Below are positions 37,480 through 48,860 of a DNA stretch of 64,000 nucleotides, one piece after another. Location of the stretch: assembly GCA_009922685.1 (NCBI GenBank), contig RFVA01000005.1:1-64000 (forward strand), written 5' to 3'. Origin of the DNA: Gammaproteobacteria bacterium (GTDB taxonomy: Bacteria > Pseudomonadota > Gammaproteobacteria > Methylococcales > Methylococcaceae). Position 1 is the stretch's first letter, and each line of letters opens with the position of its first letter. Position numbers and translations under genes: made by a program. The notes below the pieces were generated by a model. It was given only the letters and a program-made list of their open reading frames with translations. It did no database searches and was not told the origin of the DNA.

Positions 37480-38087
37480 AGGTTAAATCGTGAATTAGCG
37501 ACCGACCAACGAAGGCTGACCACCGGATTGCGGCCGTGGAAAACCCGAATTTTTTTTGCCGCCGTGCCCTCGTACTTGTGGTAGCGATGGCCATTGAAGA
37601 ATTGGTGTTCGTCCCAGATGTGACTTTGCCAACGGAGCCTAGCCACTAGAATATAGTCCCCTTCAGCGACCCGATCGATCAAAAAGTGGCCATCCTCATT
37701 ACAAGGGACCGAGCGGCTTTGCCTCAAAAAAGCAGGGTCCGACTGAAAAGATAGCGGCTCCTCGCTATTCGAGCGATAGGCAAAATCAGGCGGTGTCAGC
37801 CGCGATTTTTCCATCGTCTCATACGTCAAGTGAAACCACTCGCGAGCATAGGGCGTCAGGGGATAAAGGGTCACTTCGCTCCCAGCACAGGAAATAATGC
37901 CCCCACTCGATAACCAAAGGATTGCACTGCCAGCGATCTCTTCAGCCCCCGGGCTCAGTTGGCGGCGAGCCGGTTCGAAATGAAAGGGAATCGTCGGCTG
38001 GACTTTCGGCGCCGTCTCACAACCGATCAGCAACCCGGCCATCAAGACGATCGGGGCCCATAGAGTCTGCCGCTGGAGATTACCCAT
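37473..38087 (-). CDS. lipoprotein, unknown
   Basis: 204 residues. Starts MGNLQRQTLWAPIVLMAGLLIGC, a lipoprotein signal with the lipobox LIGC. The mature part contains two internal cysteines and a beta-sandwich-like stretch (EDGHFLIDRVAEGDYILVARLRW) as in carboxypeptidase-regulatory-like domains. The start at 38087 is chosen because it places the signal peptide correctly; the frame extends 12 codons into purL. It follows the purL stop by seven bases. Confidence 0.6.
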   Translation of the reverse strand: MGNLQRQTLWAPIVLMAGLLIGCETAPKVQPTIPFHFEPARRQLSPGAEEIAGSAILWLSSGGIISCAGSEVTLYPLTPYAREWFHLTYETMEKSRLTPPDFAYRSNSEEPLSFQSDPAFLRQSRSVPCNEDGHFLIDRVAEGDYILVARLRWQSHIWDEHQFFNGHRYHKYEGTAAKKIRVFHGRNPVVSLRWSVANSRFNLW

Positions 38088-38094
38088 CACGGCC

Positions 38095-41000
38095 TTAGCC
38101 CACCCACCGCCGGGCATTCTCAAACATTCTCATCCAAGGACCCTCCTCGCCCCATTCTGAAGAGCGCCATGAATGCTGAACTGACCTGAAGCAGCGCTCT
38201 GGATGCGGCATCATGATGGTGGCCCGACCATCTTTGCTGGTGAGGCCTGTGATGCCCTCGGGTGAACCATTTGGATTGGTGGGGAAGACCTCGGTGGGTC
38301 GACCGTAGTGATCAACATACCGAAGCGCAACGAGGGCATCGGCTAAGCCTCTAGAACCAGGGAACACCGCCCGGCCCTCACCATGTGCGATCACCACAGG
38401 CATTCTCGAGCCAGCCATGTCGGCCAGAAAAATCGAGGGCGACGCCTCGACTTCAACCATGACGACACGCGCTTCAAACTGCTCCGATAGATTCCGTCTA
38501 AAGACGGGCCAGTGGTCGGCCCCTGGAATCAAATCTTTCAGTTGCGAGAGCATCTGACAGCCATTGCAAACCCCAAGGGTAAAGCTGTCCTCACGCTTGA
38601 AAAAGGCCTCAAAGCCTGCCCTGACCTTGGGATTGAGAAGAATGGACTTAGCCCAGCCGCCCCCCGCCCCGAGCACATCGCCATAAGAGAATCCACCACA
38701 AGCCACCAAGCCTTTGAAACTTTGAAGATCGACCCGCTCCTCGAAGAGATCGCTCATATGGACATCGACCGCTGTGAAGCCCGCACGCTCAAACGCAGCC
38801 GCCATCTCGACATGACCATTGACCCCCTGCTCACGCAAGATGGCGACCCGCGGACGAGGTCCTTCATCGAAAGAGGACTCCGATGATGCCTTCAGATCAT
38901 AGGTCAGATGAACGCTCAGCCCAGGATCCTCATCATCCGTAATAGCGGTAAATTCCTGCCGGGCACACTCTGGATTGTCTCGAAGGGCCTGCATTCGGTA
39001 GCTTGTCTCAGACCAGATCGACTGCAGCTCTGCGCGATTCCCCTTAAAGAGCGAGGTCCCATCACGATGGATCCAAAGACGCGACTCGAGGGTCGGTTTA
39101 CCGAGGACATAGACCAGCCCCTGAAGGCCCGCCTTTTCAAATCGCCCAAGAATAGCTTCGAGGAAGCAATCCCGAACCTGAATGACCGCCCCGAGTTCCT
39201 CATTAAATAAGATCTCAAGAGGGGTGCCCGCCAGCCCCTGAAGATCGATCGAAACACCCAAGCGGCTCGCGAACATCATTTCAGTCAGCGTCGCCAAAAG
39301 ACCACCATCGGAACGGTCGTGATACGCCAGAATTTGGCGGCTTTCAAGGAGATCACCGATCACTTCAAAAAATGCCTTGAACGCTTGGGGATCATCAAGA
39401 TCCGGAGCCTCATCGCCCAACTGGCCATAGACCTGCGCTAACACGGAAGCGCCGAGGCGGTTCCTTCCTTGACCGAGATCGATCATAAGGAGTGAGGTTT
39501 CAAGATCTCTTGAAAGTTCAGGCGTCAGGGTTGATGAAACATCTCCCACCGGCGCAAATGCTGTGACAATGAGCGACAGCGGGGCACGCATCGTCACCTC
39601 CTGATCGCCCTGACGCCAAACGGTCTTCATCGACAAGGAATCCTTACCGACAGGAATCGCAAGGCCAAGGCTCGGGCAAAGTTCAAGCCCAATGGCCTTC
39701 ACCGTATCAAACAGGCGAGCATCCTCTTCCTTGGAACCCGCCGCGGCCATCCAGTTTGCGGAGAGCTTCACATCAGAGAGTCGCTTGACCTTGGCGGCAC
39801 GCAAATTGGTCAGCGCTTCACCCACCGCCATCCGTCCAGAAGCGGCCGCGTTGATGAGGGCCAAGGGGCTTTTTTCGCCCATGGCCATCGCTTCACCCGT
39901 TTGGGCCTTAAAACCAGTTGCAGTGACCCCAACATCGGCGACTGGAACCTGCCAGCGCCCAACCATCTGGTCCCGGGCCACGAGGCCCCCAACGGAACGA
40001 TCGCCAATATGAATGAGGAAGCTCTTATCCGCGACGGCGGGGTAGCGAAGCACCCTTGAAACAACATCGGCCAAATCGACATCACCCAGTTCTAGAGGCG
40101 ATAAACCGGGCGCCTGATGGATGGCTTGCCGCTCCATCTTTGGGGGCTTTCCAAATAAGAGGGACATCGGAATATGGACTGCGTCCTCTTTGAGCAAGCG
40201 GTCTTTCAGAATCAGTTGCTCATGAAGGGTGGCGGTCCCGATGACGGCATAGGGGCAACGCTCCCGCTCACAAAAACCCCGAAAGGCTGCCAGTGATTCT
40301 GGTTTTAGGGCAAGAACATAACGTTCCTGGGATTCATTGCACCAGATCTGCATCGGCGACATCCCAGGCTCATCACTGAGAACCTCCCGAAGTTCGAAAA
40401 GACCGCCCCGATCAGCATCGTGAATGATTTCAGGAACCGCATTGGAAAGGCCACCCGCTCCCACATCATGAATCGAAAGAATCGGCGTGTCATCACCCAG
40501 CGCATTGCAGCGATTGATCACTTCCTGGCAGCGTCGCTGCATTTCAGGGTTGCCGCGTTGGACAGAGGCAAAATCAAGTGCTTCAGAACTCTCCCCCGAG
40601 GCAACCGAAGAGGCCGCACCGCCGCCAAGGCCGATGAGCATGGCAGGACCTCCCAAGACCACAATAGGAGCCCCTTCAGGGATCGGATGCTTACCCAGTT
40701 GCGAGGGGCGGATATTGCCCATACCGCCGGCCAGCATGATCGGTTTATGAAACCCGCGGAGCCCCGGTCCATCAGGATCTGCCTGTTCGAAAGTCCTGAA
40801 GTAACCGCAGATGTTGGGACGACCGAACTCGTTGTTGAAGGCCGCCCCACCCAAAGGGCCCTCGAGCATAATGTCGAGGGCTGAGGCCATTCGCGATGGC
40901 TTCCCATGTTGAATTTCCCAAGGCTGCTCAAAATTTGGGATATGGAGGTGGGAGACGGAAAACCCCGTCAAACCTGCCTTGGTATGAGACCCTCTACCGG

Positions 41001-41967
41001 TGGCTGCCTCATCCCGGATTTCTCCACCCGATCCTGTCGCAGCCCCCGGGAATGGAGAAATGGCCGTCGGGTGATTGTGGGTCTCGACCTTCATCAAAAG
41101 ATGGGCCGGCTCCTTGAGGTATAGATATTCCTGATGGTCTGGATGCCGCAGAAAGACTTCTGCCAGAGGCCCCTCAATCACGGCCGCGTTATCACTGTAG
41201 GCTGAAAGAATCCCTTCGGGTGTCACCTTGCTGGTATGACGAATCATGCCAAAGAGGGTATCGGCTTCACGCTGTCCATCCATCTGCCACTGGGCATTGA
41301 AAATTTTGTGTCGACAGTGTTCGGAGTTGGCCTGGGCAAACATCATCAGCTCGACATCAGTTGGATCTCGACCCAGCGAGATAAAACTGTCATTCAAATA
41401 ATCAAGCTCGTCATCAGACAAGGCGAGACCTAGGGATCCATTCGCTGAGGCCAATGCATCCCTTCCCTCCTTGAGGACAGGGACTCTTTGAACCGGCAAA
41501 GGGGCGTGATGCGAGAAGACCTTTTCAAGAGCGTTCGGCGACAAGACCGTTTCGGTCATTCGGTCATGCACCAATGCCTCCACCCGTTGCCTTGCAGCCG
41601 AGGATAGAAGACCGTCGTGGGCTATCACATAACGTCGTCCCCGCTCGATCCGAACGACTCGCTGAAGCCTGCAAAGCCGTGCTATATCGGTCGCTTTGCT
41701 GGACCAGGGGGACACCGTCCCTAACCTTGGAACCACCAGGATCTCATGCCCTTCCAGCGTGCTGCTGGCCAAAGGCCCCTCCTCAAGCACCCATTGAAGA
41801 CGCTCCGCTTCATCAACGGGGAGTGCCTCAATGACCTCCACCAAATGAAGGACCTCAGCAAAAACGCCGATTACAGAAGGTTCGATCGCCTGGAGCGCCT
41901 CAAGAAGGCCCTGCCGGCGGAAATCAGACAGCGCCGCCGCGCCCTTGAAAGTGAGGATCATCGACAT
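38095..41967 (-). CDS. purL: phosphoribosylformylglycinamidine synthase
   Basis: Large single-chain FGAM synthase of purine synthesis: converts FGAR, glutamine and ATP to FGAM. 1290 residues, as in E. coli. N-terminal PurS-like region, linker ([25 protein letters not shown] with the catalytic His), two AIRS-like domains ([39 protein letters not shown]), and a C-terminal glutamine amidotransferase with the nucleophile in [10 protein letters not shown] and the His/Glu pair near the end ([10 protein letters not shown]). Intact. Confidence 0.97.
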   Translation of the reverse strand: MSMILTFKGAAALSDFRRQGLLEALQAIEPSVIGVFAEVLHLVEVIEALPVDEAERLQWVLEEGPLASSTLEGHEILVVPRLGTVSPWSSKATDIARLCRLQRVVRIERGRRYVIAHDGLLSSAARQRVEALVHDRMTETVLSPNALEKVFSHHAPLPVQRVPVLKEGRDALASANGSLGLALSDDELDYLNDSFISLGRDPTDVELMMFAQANSEHCRHKIFNAQWQMDGQREADTLFGMIRHTSKVTPEGILSAYSDNAAVIEGPLAEVFLRHPDHQEYLYLKEPAHLLMKVETHNHPTAISPFPGAATGSGGEIRDEAATGRGSHTKAGLTGFSVSHLHIPNFEQPWEIQHGKPSRMASALDIMLEGPLGGAAFNNEFGRPNICGYFRTFEQADPDGPGLRGFHKPIMLAGGMGNIRPSQLGKHPIPEGAPIVVLGGPAMLIGLGGGAASSVASGESSEALDFASVQRGNPEMQRRCQEVINRCNALGDDTPILSIHDVGAGGLSNAVPEIIHDADRGGLFELREVLSDEPGMSPMQIWCNESQERYVLALKPESLAAFRGFCERERCPYAVIGTATLHEQLILKDRLLKEDAVHIPMSLLFGKPPKMERQAIHQAPGLSPLELGDVDLADVVSRVLRYPAVADKSFLIHIGDRSVGGLVARDQMVGRWQVPVADVGVTATGFKAQTGEAMAMGEKSPLALINAAASGRMAVGEALTNLRAAKVKRLSDVKLSANWMAAAGSKEEDARLFDTVKAIGLELCPSLGLAIPVGKDSLSMKTVWRQGDQEVTMRAPLSLIVTAFAPVGDVSSTLTPELSRDLETSLLMIDLGQGRNRLGASVLAQVYGQLGDEAPDLDDPQAFKAFFEVIGDLLESRQILAYHDRSDGGLLATLTEMMFASRLGVSIDLQGLAGTPLEILFNEELGAVIQVRDCFLEAILGRFEKAGLQGLVYVLGKPTLESRLWIHRDGTSLFKGNRAELQSIWSETSYRMQALRDNPECARQEFTAITDDEDPGLSVHLTYDLKASSESSFDEGPRPRVAILREQGVNGHVEMAAAFERAGFTAVDVHMSDLFEERVDLQSFKGLVACGGFSYGDVLGAGGGWAKSILLNPKVRAGFEAFFKREDSFTLGVCNGCQMLSQLKDLIPGADHWPVFRRNLSEQFEARVVMVEVEASPSIFLADMAGSRMPVVIAHGEGRAVFPGSRGLADALVALRYVDHYGRPTEVFPTNPNGSPEGITGLTSKDGRATIMMPHPERCFRSVQHSWRSSEWGEEGPWMRMFENARRWVG

Positions 41968-42033
41968 CGGTCTATCCGCATGAATGAAGAAGATGGAGCC
42001 CCTGGATCAGGCCAGGGGCAATGACTGGCCGTT

Positions 42034-42768
42034 TCAGGAAGCCGACTTGTCGTGTTTGCCGCCTTGAGTAATTTCCTGCAGCGTGGCATTCAATTCTTTC
42101 AGGAGATCAATCCCGGGGCCATCACGAAGAGGCTGCCCCTCCATATCCTGAACGAAAACGGAGGTCACGTTGCTGCGGGTTTCGAGCTTGATCCGATACT
42201 CCTTCGTGCCCCCACCCGCATTAGCGAACATATCAGACACATCGCCAAAGAATCCTCGATCTTCGTAAGGCTTTTGTTCCTTGGCGTAATGCACGAAATA
42301 AAGGCCATCGGAGCGATTCTGATCGACGATCTCGAGCTTCATCCGACCCAGGGCCTTATTGACCTCGGACCAAGAGGTCTCAAACGGTGCCTGAATCTCG
42401 ATCAGCGGAATATCCTGAGTGCTCTGGGCCAAGGTTGGTTCTGGATGCTGTGCGTCAGCCTTGTGCGCGCTGTACTCCTCCTTGGTCATTTCGGCGTCTG
42501 GGGCCGGGGTCGCCTCGCGCCCCGAGCTTTCGGGCGTCGGCTCTTCGGCCGCCGGAGATTCCCAAGCCTCGCGGCGCCCCCCACTGGCGCCTTCGATGGT
42601 CGATGAGGTCAGATCAGGGGGAATCTCAAGCGCTGCAATATCAGAGCTGTAGAGGTATTCTTTATGCTTATCAGGGAACCAGCTACTCACAATCGTGCAA
42701 CCTGAAAGGGTCAGGGGGAGAAGCAATGCCCAAGGAGCCCAGCACCTCAAGGAGACAAGCTTACCCAT
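42034..42768 (-). CDS. bamC: outer membrane assembly lipoprotein BamC
   Basis: Lipoprotein subunit of the BAM complex that inserts beta-barrel proteins in the outer membrane. 244 residues with lipobox LSGC (about residue 24), a disordered N-terminus (LEIPPDLTS motif, then a Ser/Pro/Glu-rich linker of about 60 residues) and a helix-grip-like domain ([36 protein letters not shown]). Only one such domain is evident, where E. coli BamC has two. It overlaps the dapA stop, the conserved dapA-bamC pair. Confidence 0.88.
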   Translation of the reverse strand: MGKLVSLRCWAPWALLLPLTLSGCTIVSSWFPDKHKEYLYSSDIAALEIPPDLTSSTIEGASGGRREAWESPAAEEPTPESSGREATPAPDAEMTKEEYSAHKADAQHPEPTLAQSTQDIPLIEIQAPFETSWSEVNKALGRMKLEIVDQNRSDGLYFVHYAKEQKPYEDRGFFGDVSDMFANAGGGTKEYRIKLETRSNVTSVFVQDMEGQPLRDGPGIDLLKELNATLQEITQGGKHDKSAS

Positions 42769-43654
42769 GGGCCGACTCCTTCAAGGCCCCTGCGGCCTTT
42801 AGCGCTTTTCGCACCGCGTCGTGGCAAGACGCTGAGAGCCAGGTCAACGGCAACCTAATGCCGGGCTCAATGAGCCCCATTTCCGCCAGCGCCCATTTGA
42901 CAGGGATCGGATTGGACTCGATAAAGAGGTCACGATGTAAAGCCCTCAAGCCGGCATCGATCGACAAAACGGCCTCACGGTCGCCCTTGCCGGCAGCCAC
43001 ACACAGCTCATGCATCTGGCGCGGTGCCACATTGGCGGTAACCGAGATCACGCCATGCCCCCCCAAGAGACAAAATTCGCCGGCGGTCGCGTCATCACCG
43101 GAATAGAGCAGAAAATCAGGACCACAAAGCCTCAGGATGTCCCGAGCCCTTTGAAGATCACCGGTCGCTTCCTTGACCCCGATAATATTCTCGATTTCAC
43201 AAAGACGATGCACGGTCTCAGGCAACATGTCACAGGCCGTTCGACCAGGGACGTTATAAAGAATTTGAGGGATATCAACCGCCTCGGCCACCGCTCTATA
43301 ATGACGGTACAGGCCTTCCTGAGTCGGCTTATTGTAGTAAGGGGTCACTAAAAGACAGGCATCAGCACCCAGTTCTTTGGCCTTAAGGGTCAGGCTGATC
43401 GCTTCTTTCGTCGCGTTGGCCCCCGTTCCCGCAACCACTGGAACGCGGCCCGCCACTTGTTCGACGGTGAATCGGATGACCTCGCAGTGTTCAGAATCAT
43501 CAAGGGTCGCCGACTCACCGGTGGTCCCAACGGCCACGATGCCATCGGTCTTGGCCTCAATATGGAATTCGATCAGTCGACGCAGAGCCTCAAGGTCGAG
43601 CGAACCATCCGGCCCCATTGGCGTCACCAGCGCTACAAGACTACCCCTGATCAT
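42761..43654 (-). CDS. dapA: 4-hydroxy-tetrahydrodipicolinate synthase
   Basis: Condenses pyruvate with aspartate semialdehyde in lysine and diaminopimelate synthesis. 297 residues, a TIM barrel with the signature GTTGESATL (near 44-52), the catalytic tyrosine in [14 protein letters not shown], and the Schiff-base lysine in [21 protein letters not shown] precedes the ATG. Divergent from gcvR and overlapping bamC. Confidence 0.96.
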   Translation of the reverse strand: MIRGSLVALVTPMGPDGSLDLEALRRLIEFHIEAKTDGIVAVGTTGESATLDDSEHCEVIRFTVEQVAGRVPVVAGTGANATKEAISLTLKAKELGADACLLVTPYYNKPTQEGLYRHYRAVAEAVDIPQILYNVPGRTACDMLPETVHRLCEIENIIGVKEATGDLQRARDILRLCGPDFLLYSGDDATAGEFCLLGGHGVISVTANVAPRQMHELCVAAGKGDREAVLSIDAGLRALHRDLFIESNPIPVKWALAEMGLIEPGIRLPLTWLSASCHDAVRKALKAAGALKESAHG

Positions 43655-43807
43655 TCCTATCGTTCCAGCTTCAAAAAGACGTCAATGGTAACGTGCCGCA
43701 GAGCACCGTGACAACCTGAACCGGCATAATCAAGGAGTGCCGAAGCACATCATCATCCCCGTTAAAATGGTAGACTCGACACTCAATCTCCCCTCTTCTC
43801 GAACACC

Positions 43808-44344
43808 ATGCAGCTTGCGATCACTCTTCTCGGCGAAAACCAACCCGACCTGATCATCGAATTAACGCGTGCCATCAAGGACGCCAAATGCACCATCATA
43901 GAAAGCCGCATGAGCGAGCTTGGCCTTCAGTTTGCGGGACATCTCTTGGTCGAAGGCAACTGGAATCATATTGCTCGCCTTGAAAATGCCATGGAGGCCC
44001 TCAGCCAGCGTTACAAACTCAAAGTACACCTTTTGAGGGCTCAGGAACCTGAAAGCCCCCCGGCCGAGGAAGACCTCGGGCTCCCCTATGCCATTGATAT
44101 CTTCGCTACCGATCAAATCAACAACATTCACGACCTCAGCGATTTCCTTTCGAGTCGCGGCGTGATCATCATGGATCTTTCGACCAGCCGCTATTCGGCC
44201 CCCTTTACCGGGTCCCCTTTATTTATCGCCCACATGATTGTGAGAATTCCAAGCGGCATGCGCATCGTCTCACTTCGCGATGAGTTCCTCGATTTCTGCG
44301 ATCAAATGAATTTGGATGCCATTTTGGAACCCGTCAAGCGCTGA
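43808..44344 (+). CDS. gcvR: glycine cleavage system transcriptional repressor GcvR
   Basis: 178 residues with two ACT domains (about 1-75 and 92-170) and no helix-turn-helix. In E. coli GcvR binds GcvA and keeps the gcv operon off when glycine is low. The first ACT region reads MQLAITLLGENQPDLIIELTRAIKDAKCTIIES. The neighbouring bcp gene reproduces the gcvR-bcp pair. No GcvA or glycine-cleavage genes are in the window. Confidence 0.88.
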   Translation: MQLAITLLGENQPDLIIELTRAIKDAKCTIIESRMSELGLQFAGHLLVEGNWNHIARLENAMEALSQRYKLKVHLLRAQEPESPPAEEDLGLPYAIDIFATDQINNIHDLSDFLSSRGVIIMDLSTSRYSAPFTGSPLFIAHMIVRIPSGMRIVSLRDEFLDFCDQMNLDAILEPVKR

Positions 44345-44416
44345 AGGGGTCCTACAGGAGCGGCACACGCTGCCTTTTCGACATCGATGTCACCCACCAC
44401 CCAGGAAGTCATGATC

Positions 44417-44899
44417 ATGAGCACGCCAGCCATTGGGGATACTGTTCCAGCGTTCAGTCTCAACGCCACCTCCGAACGAACGATTGACCTTGAAAGCCTC
44501 AAGGGCCGCACTACCGTCCTTTATTTCTATCCAAAGGACAGCACACCCGGCTGTACCCTTGAAGGCCAGGACTTCAGGGACCATTATGCCGATTTCACCG
44601 AACTCCATGCAGAAATCCTCGGCGTCTCACGCGATTCGCTGAAGTCTCACGAGAACTTCAAACTAAAACAATCATTCCCGTTCGATCTGATCTCCGATAA
44701 GGATGAAACACTGTGCCAACTGTTTGATGTCATCAAAGTCAAAAATATGTACGGCAAACAAGTGCAAGGCATCGAACGCAGCACGTTTGTCATCGGCCCG
44801 GACCTCAAACTCCTGGCTGAATGGCGGAAAGTGAGCGTCAAGGGCCATGTCCTCGAGGTTCTTGAAGCCATGAGATCGCTCCAAGGCATTTCACCATGA
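44417..44899 (+). CDS. bcp: thioredoxin-dependent thiol peroxidase, Bcp/PrxQ
   Basis: 160-residue 1-Cys/atypical 2-Cys peroxiredoxin with the peroxidatic cysteine in YFYPKDSTPGCTLEGQDF; the usual second cysteine five residues later is absent (CTLEG), so only the peroxidatic cysteine of the Cx4C pair is present. The start at 44417 has AGGAAG at about nine bases; 44411 is an alternative. Follows gcvR. Confidence 0.92.
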   Translation: MSTPAIGDTVPAFSLNATSERTIDLESLKGRTTVLYFYPKDSTPGCTLEGQDFRDHYADFTELHAEILGVSRDSLKSHENFKLKQSFPFDLISDKDETLCQLFDVIKVKNMYGKQVQGIERSTFVIGPDLKLLAEWRKVSVKGHVLEVLEAMRSLQGISP

Positions 44900-45558
44900 C
44901 CCAACGACTGCCCACCATTAGGCGAGAGCCGATGGGGCGCCATCAAGCGACCATCCTCTGGCTGCATGGCCTCGGGGCAGACGGGCATGATTTTGAGCCG
45001 ATCATCGATGAACTAGGGCTTCCAAAGACCCTCGGCGTCCGCTTCATCCTCCCCCATGCGCCCCGCCGCCCGGTGACCATGAATGGGGGCTGGGTCATGC
45101 GGGCCTGGTATGACATCAGCCACAGTGATCTCGGCAGAAAAGCAGATCTCTCAGGGATTGAGGAAACGCTTCAGGCGATGGACGTCTTGATCAATGACGA
45201 ACTAGATCAAGGGATCCTGCCGAGAAATCTCCTCATCGCAGGGTTCTCGCAAGGCGGGGTTATTGCACTGGAGGCGATCAGCCGGTTTCAGGACAAGTTG
45301 GGCGGCGCCATAGCCCTTTCGGGTTATCTGGCAAGGGGAGAAGGCCTAGCTGCGGCGGAAGGTCCAAAGCCTGTATTTCTGGCCCATGGCACCGAGGATC
45401 CCATCGTCCCCTACGCCCTTGGACTTCAAGCGCGGCAGGATCTGGTAGACAAGGGCTATGAGGTCGACTGGCATAGTTACACCATGCCTCATTCGGTCTG
45501 CCAAGAGGAAATCAAGGACATCAGGGACTGGATCTTGAACCAGCTTCAATCAGCCTAA
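44896..45558 (+). CDS. carboxylesterase / lysophospholipase-like hydrolase
   Basis: 220 residues, alpha/beta hydrolase of the phospholipase/carboxylesterase family. WLHGLGADGHDFEP gives the oxyanion region, GFSQGGVIAL the nucleophile serine, GTEDPIVPYALG the aspartate and TMPHSVCQEEI the histidine. The substrate is a short-chain ester or acyl group, not resolvable from sequence. It overlaps the bcp stop by four bases and converges on prmA with six bases between stops. Confidence 0.88.
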   Translation: MTQRLPTIRREPMGRHQATILWLHGLGADGHDFEPIIDELGLPKTLGVRFILPHAPRRPVTMNGGWVMRAWYDISHSDLGRKADLSGIEETLQAMDVLINDELDQGILPRNLLIAGFSQGGVIALEAISRFQDKLGGAIALSGYLARGEGLAAAEGPKPVFLAHGTEDPIVPYALGLQARQDLVDKGYEVDWHSYTMPHSVCQEEIKDIRDWILNQLQSA

Positions 45559-45563
45559 GTCTT

Positions 45564-46445
45564 CTAAGACGGGGATCGCTTCTGACCGGTTAAAAGTACC
45601 CAATCCTCCTGGTACTGAGGGGGATCGAAGTCGACCAATGCCTCATAGGCGACCTGAATCTCAGGGGCCTGCTCCCTCAAAATGCCAGACAGCGCCAAAA
45701 GCCCCCCCACACCGAGGGATCCTACAATATCGTCCCGAAGGCTCACCAGAGGGCCCGCTAGAATGTTTGCAAGAACCACCTCAGAGGGCGCTCCCCTCGG
45801 GGCGTCAGGGCGGCCTAGCCGAAGTCGGTCGGCCACCCCATTCTTTTCCGCATTATCAAGACTCGCCGTCAGGGCTTGAGGATCAATATCAATCCCCATC
45901 GCCGATGAGGCCCCAAGCCTTAAAGCCGCAATGGCCAAGATGCCTGAGCCACAACCATAGTCGAGGACTCGTTTTCCCTCAAGATCAAGACCATCGAGCC
46001 AGGCAAGACAAAGCGCTGTCGTTGGATGGGTTCCGGTCCCAAAGGCCAAACCCGGATCCAGAATAACATTGACGGCCCGAGGTTCCGGTGGCTCAAATCC
46101 AGTGGGACAAATCCATAGCCGCTGGCCAAAACACATCGGCTTAAAGTGCGCCATCCAAGCCCTCTCCCAGACCTGATCCTCGAGGTTTTCGAAGGTCCAA
46201 CTGAGGAGTTGTTCACCAAAAAAAGCACGCGCTTTGAGGGCGATGAGACGATCGTCGGTCGCAGAATCAAAAAGACCGATGACCCGCGTCACATTCCAAA
46301 GCGGTGTTTCCCCTGGCGGCGGCTCAAACAGGGGCTGATCGGCAGCGTCTTCAAGACTAACCGACAAGGCCCCCTCCGCCATGAACCAATCGCTGACCGC
46401 TTCAGCGTGGACAATGTCTACCGTTGCGACCAGTTGGCGCCACAT
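45564..46445 (-). CDS. prmA: ribosomal protein L11 methyltransferase
   Basis: Trimethylates lysines and the N-terminus of L11 with SAM. 293 residues: an N-terminal substrate-binding domain, then the Rossmann methyltransferase with LDPGLAFGTGTHPTTALCL and VLDYGCGSGILAIAALRLGA, and the LANILAGPL motif. The start at 46445 is chosen because MWRQLVATVD is the family start and lies directly after the accC stop; 39 further codons upstream are inside accC. Confidence 0.94.
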   Translation of the reverse strand: MWRQLVATVDIVHAEAVSDWFMAEGALSVSLEDAADQPLFEPPPGETPLWNVTRVIGLFDSATDDRLIALKARAFFGEQLLSWTFENLEDQVWERAWMAHFKPMCFGQRLWICPTGFEPPEPRAVNVILDPGLAFGTGTHPTTALCLAWLDGLDLEGKRVLDYGCGSGILAIAALRLGASSAMGIDIDPQALTASLDNAEKNGVADRLRLGRPDAPRGAPSEVVLANILAGPLVSLRDDIVGSLGVGGLLALSGILREQAPEIQVAYEALVDFDPPQYQEDWVLLTGQKRSPS

Positions 46446-46446
46446 C

Positions 46447-47793
46447 TCAATGCTTGAGGCCGAGCTTTTTCTCGAGGTAGTGGATGTTCTGACCACCCGC
46501 TTCAAAGCCCGGATCATTGATAATGTCCAGTAACAGCGGGATATTACAGTTAATGCCCCCAATGACCATTTCGTTCAGCGCCGTTCGCATCCTGGCGAGC
46601 GCGCTCTGACGATCTTCACCATGAGCGATCAGCTTGCCAATCATGGAGTCGTAATAGGGGGGGACCCGATAACCATTATAGATATGGGTCTCAACACGAA
46701 CCCCTGGGCCACCTGGCATATGAAACTGCTCAATGAGCCCAGGACTTGGAATAAAGGTCCGGGCATCCTCCGCATTGATCCGGCACTCAACGGCATGACC
46801 ACGAAGGCGGACATCCGATTGAACAAAGGACAACTTTTCACCGGAAGCCACCAACAGCTGTTCCTTCACGATATCAAAGCCCGTCACCATTTCAGTCACA
46901 GGGTGCTCGACTTGAACCCGAGTATTCATTTCGATGAAATAAAACTCACCGTCCTGGTAGAGGAACTCGAAGGTTCCGGCCCCAAGGTAACCGATCTCAA
47001 GGCACGCCTTGACGCATCGCGCGCCCATCTCCTGACGTTTTTCTTCGCTGATTCCAGGGGCCGGTGCTTCTTCCACCACCTTTTGGTGGCGACGCTGCAT
47101 GGAGCAATCTCGTTCACCCAGATGGACGCAGTGGCCATGGCTATCGGCAATCACCTGAAATTCGACGTGCCTTGGGTCTTCAAGAAACTTTTCCATGTAG
47201 ACCATATCATTACCAAAGGCGGCCCCAGCTTCACCCTTAGTCAGCGTAATGGCGGCCATGAGGTGGGCTTCGCTGTGGACCACCCGCATGCCACGACCAC
47301 CGCCGCCGCCGGCGGCTTTGATGATGATCGGAAAGCCAATACGGCGGGCAATCGCCATATTTTCCTCAGGATCATCCCCAAGGGGGCCATCAGAACCTGG
47401 GATACAAGGAATACCGGCGCTTTTCATGGCCGCAATGGCAGCCACTTTATCCCCCATCACGCGGATGGTTTCAGGGCGAGGGCCAATGAAAATAAAGCCG
47501 CTCTGAATGACTTTCTCGGCGAAGTCAGCGTTTTCAGACAGGAAGCCATACCCTGGATGGATGGCCTCGGAATCAGTGACTTCAGCGGCACTGATAATCG
47601 CCGGAACATTAAGGTAACTCTCTTTGGAGGAGGCAGGACCGATACAAACCGACTCATCCGCCAGGCGGACGTGTTTTAGGTCGCGGTCGGCCTCAGAATG
47701 CACAGCCACCGCCTTGATACCGAGTTCTCGGCAGGCGCGCAGAATCCTTAAGGCGATTTCGCCCCGATTGGCGATCAAAATTTTACCGATCAT
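46447..47793 (-). CDS. accC: biotin carboxylase subunit of acetyl-CoA carboxylase
   Basis: ATP-dependent carboxylation of biotin carried on AccB, the first step of fatty-acid synthesis. 448 residues. Starts [20 protein letters not shown]-grasp glycine loop [30 protein letters not shown] with catalytic and metal ligands. Follows accB and precedes prmA, all on the minus strand. Confidence 0.97.
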   Translation of the reverse strand: MIGKILIANRGEIALRILRACRELGIKAVAVHSEADRDLKHVRLADESVCIGPASSKESYLNVPAIISAAEVTDSEAIHPGYGFLSENADFAEKVIQSGFIFIGPRPETIRVMGDKVAAIAAMKSAGIPCIPGSDGPLGDDPEENMAIARRIGFPIIIKAAGGGGGRGMRVVHSEAHLMAAITLTKGEAGAAFGNDMVYMEKFLEDPRHVEFQVIADSHGHCVHLGERDCSMQRRHQKVVEEAPAPGISEEKRQEMGARCVKACLEIGYLGAGTFEFLYQDGEFYFIEMNTRVQVEHPVTEMVTGFDIVKEQLLVASGEKLSFVQSDVRLRGHAVECRINAEDARTFIPSPGLIEQFHMPGGPGVRVETHIYNGYRVPPYYDSMIGKLIAHGEDRQSALARMRTALNEMVIGGINCNIPLLLDIINDPGFEAGGQNIHYLEKKLGLKH

Positions 47794-47842
47794 GATGTGA
47801 TTTCAATGGTCCAGGCTGAGGGAGGCCTTGCGGGGTGTCGAC

Positions 47843-48289
47843 TTACTCGATCACAAACAAGGGCTGGTTGTATTCAACGGGCTGGGAGTTATCGACCAGA
47901 ATCTTAGTAATTTTCCCGGACACATCGGCCTCAATCTGATTCAGAATCTTCATGGCCTCGATGATGCAAAGCGTCTCGCCGGCCTCAACCCGCTGACCCA
48001 ATTCAACAAAGACCTTTGCACCCGGTGTCGACGAGCGATAAAAGGTTCCGACCATTGGCGAACGGACGATATGGCCCGTTAAAGGATCCGCCTCACCTTT
48101 CTTGGCGTCAACGACAGGAGCCGCGACAGGGGTTGGTGCGATCGGGGCCTGGGCATAGGCGATGGGTTGGGGAGCGATCGTACTCTGACGACTAATCCTA
48201 ACCGACTCCTCGCCCTCGTGGATCTCGATTTCGGCCACATCAGACTCGCCGATCATATCGATCAATTTTTTTATTTTTCGAATATCCAT
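47843..48289 (-). CDS. accB: biotin carboxyl carrier protein
   Basis: 148 residues. N-terminal [23 protein letters not shown], a Pro/Ala-rich linker and the biotinyl domain with the biotinylated lysine in [15 protein letters not shown] (EAMK, where most species have EAMKL/M). Forms acetyl-CoA carboxylase with AccC, AccA and AccD; the last two are elsewhere. Confidence 0.96.
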   Translation of the reverse strand: MDIRKIKKLIDMIGESDVAEIEIHEGEESVRISRQSTIAPQPIAYAQAPIAPTPVAAPVVDAKKGEADPLTGHIVRSPMVGTFYRSSTPGAKVFVELGQRVEAGETLCIIEAMKILNQIEADVSGKITKILVDNSQPVEYNQPLFVIE

Positions 48290-48292
48290 GTG

Positions 48293-48745
48293 TTATTGAC
48301 CTTGCTGTAAATGGATGGTGTTGAGAGCGGCCTCAAGCGCGAGCGAATAACCGATCGGACCGAGCCCCAAAATAACCCCGAGGGCTATATCGGAGAGATA
48401 TGAACGGTGACGGAAGTCCTCGCGGGCGTGCACATTCGATAAATGAATCTCGATGAAGGGGATTTTCGTCGAGAGAAAGGCATCACGGAGCGCGATACTG
48501 GTATGCGTCAAAGCACCAGGGTTCATCAGAATGACATCCACGCTCTCCCGATAGGCAAGATGGATGCGATCAATCAAGGAAGACTCCGCATTACTTTGGA
48601 AGCATTCAAGATCATGGCCTCGCTGCCGAGCCGATTCCACGAGGCGGGTTTCAATCTCAGAAAGACTCTCGCGGCCATAGATTGAAGGCTCACGAAGACC
48701 GAGCAGATTAAGGTTCGGACCATTAAGGACAAGAAGTTTGGCCAT
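48293..48745 (-). CDS. aroQ: type II 3-dehydroquinate dehydratase
   Basis: Dehydrates 3-dehydroquinate in the shikimate pathway. 150 residues, the dodecameric flavodoxin-like type. [20 protein letters not shown] holds the catalytic region, then [17 protein letters not shown] and [17 protein letters not shown]. Three bases before accB, as in many Gammaproteobacteria. It is the second shikimate-pathway gene of the window after the DAHP synthase. Confidence 0.96.
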   Translation of the reverse strand: MAKLLVLNGPNLNLLGLREPSIYGRESLSEIETRLVESARQRGHDLECFQSNAESSLIDRIHLAYRESVDVILMNPGALTHTSIALRDAFLSTKIPFIEIHLSNVHAREDFRHRSYLSDIALGVILGLGPIGYSLALEAALNTIHLQQGQ

Positions 48746-48784
48746 GAAGGGTCGTTAGCATTCCAAAAGTCGCATAAAACCTCG

Positions 48785-48802
48785 TTATTTTGCAGAAAAT
48801 AA
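48785..48802. promoter_or_regulatory. inverted repeat in the aroQ-accBC promoter region
   Basis: TTATTTT and AAAATAA around GCAG, in a very A+T-rich 115-base gap upstream of aroQ. Two related ATCGT-ATTT blocks lie further upstream. The position fits a promoter or operator; no sigma70 element is clear. Confidence 0.35.
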
Positions 48803-48860
48803 GAGATTTTGTCCATGAAATAACGATTTCATTGCAAAAAATGACGATGTCTTCCCCCCT

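Noticed and set aside
42387-43106. 239-codon open frame on the plus strand
   Set aside because: Lies opposite bamC and dapA; composition (Ser/Arg/Pro) is that of a shadow frame.
46621-47679. 352-codon open frame on the plus strand
   Set aside because: It is antisense to the highly conserved accC gene over its whole length; its translation is rich in His and Asp from complementary codons and has no recognisable domain or ribosome site.
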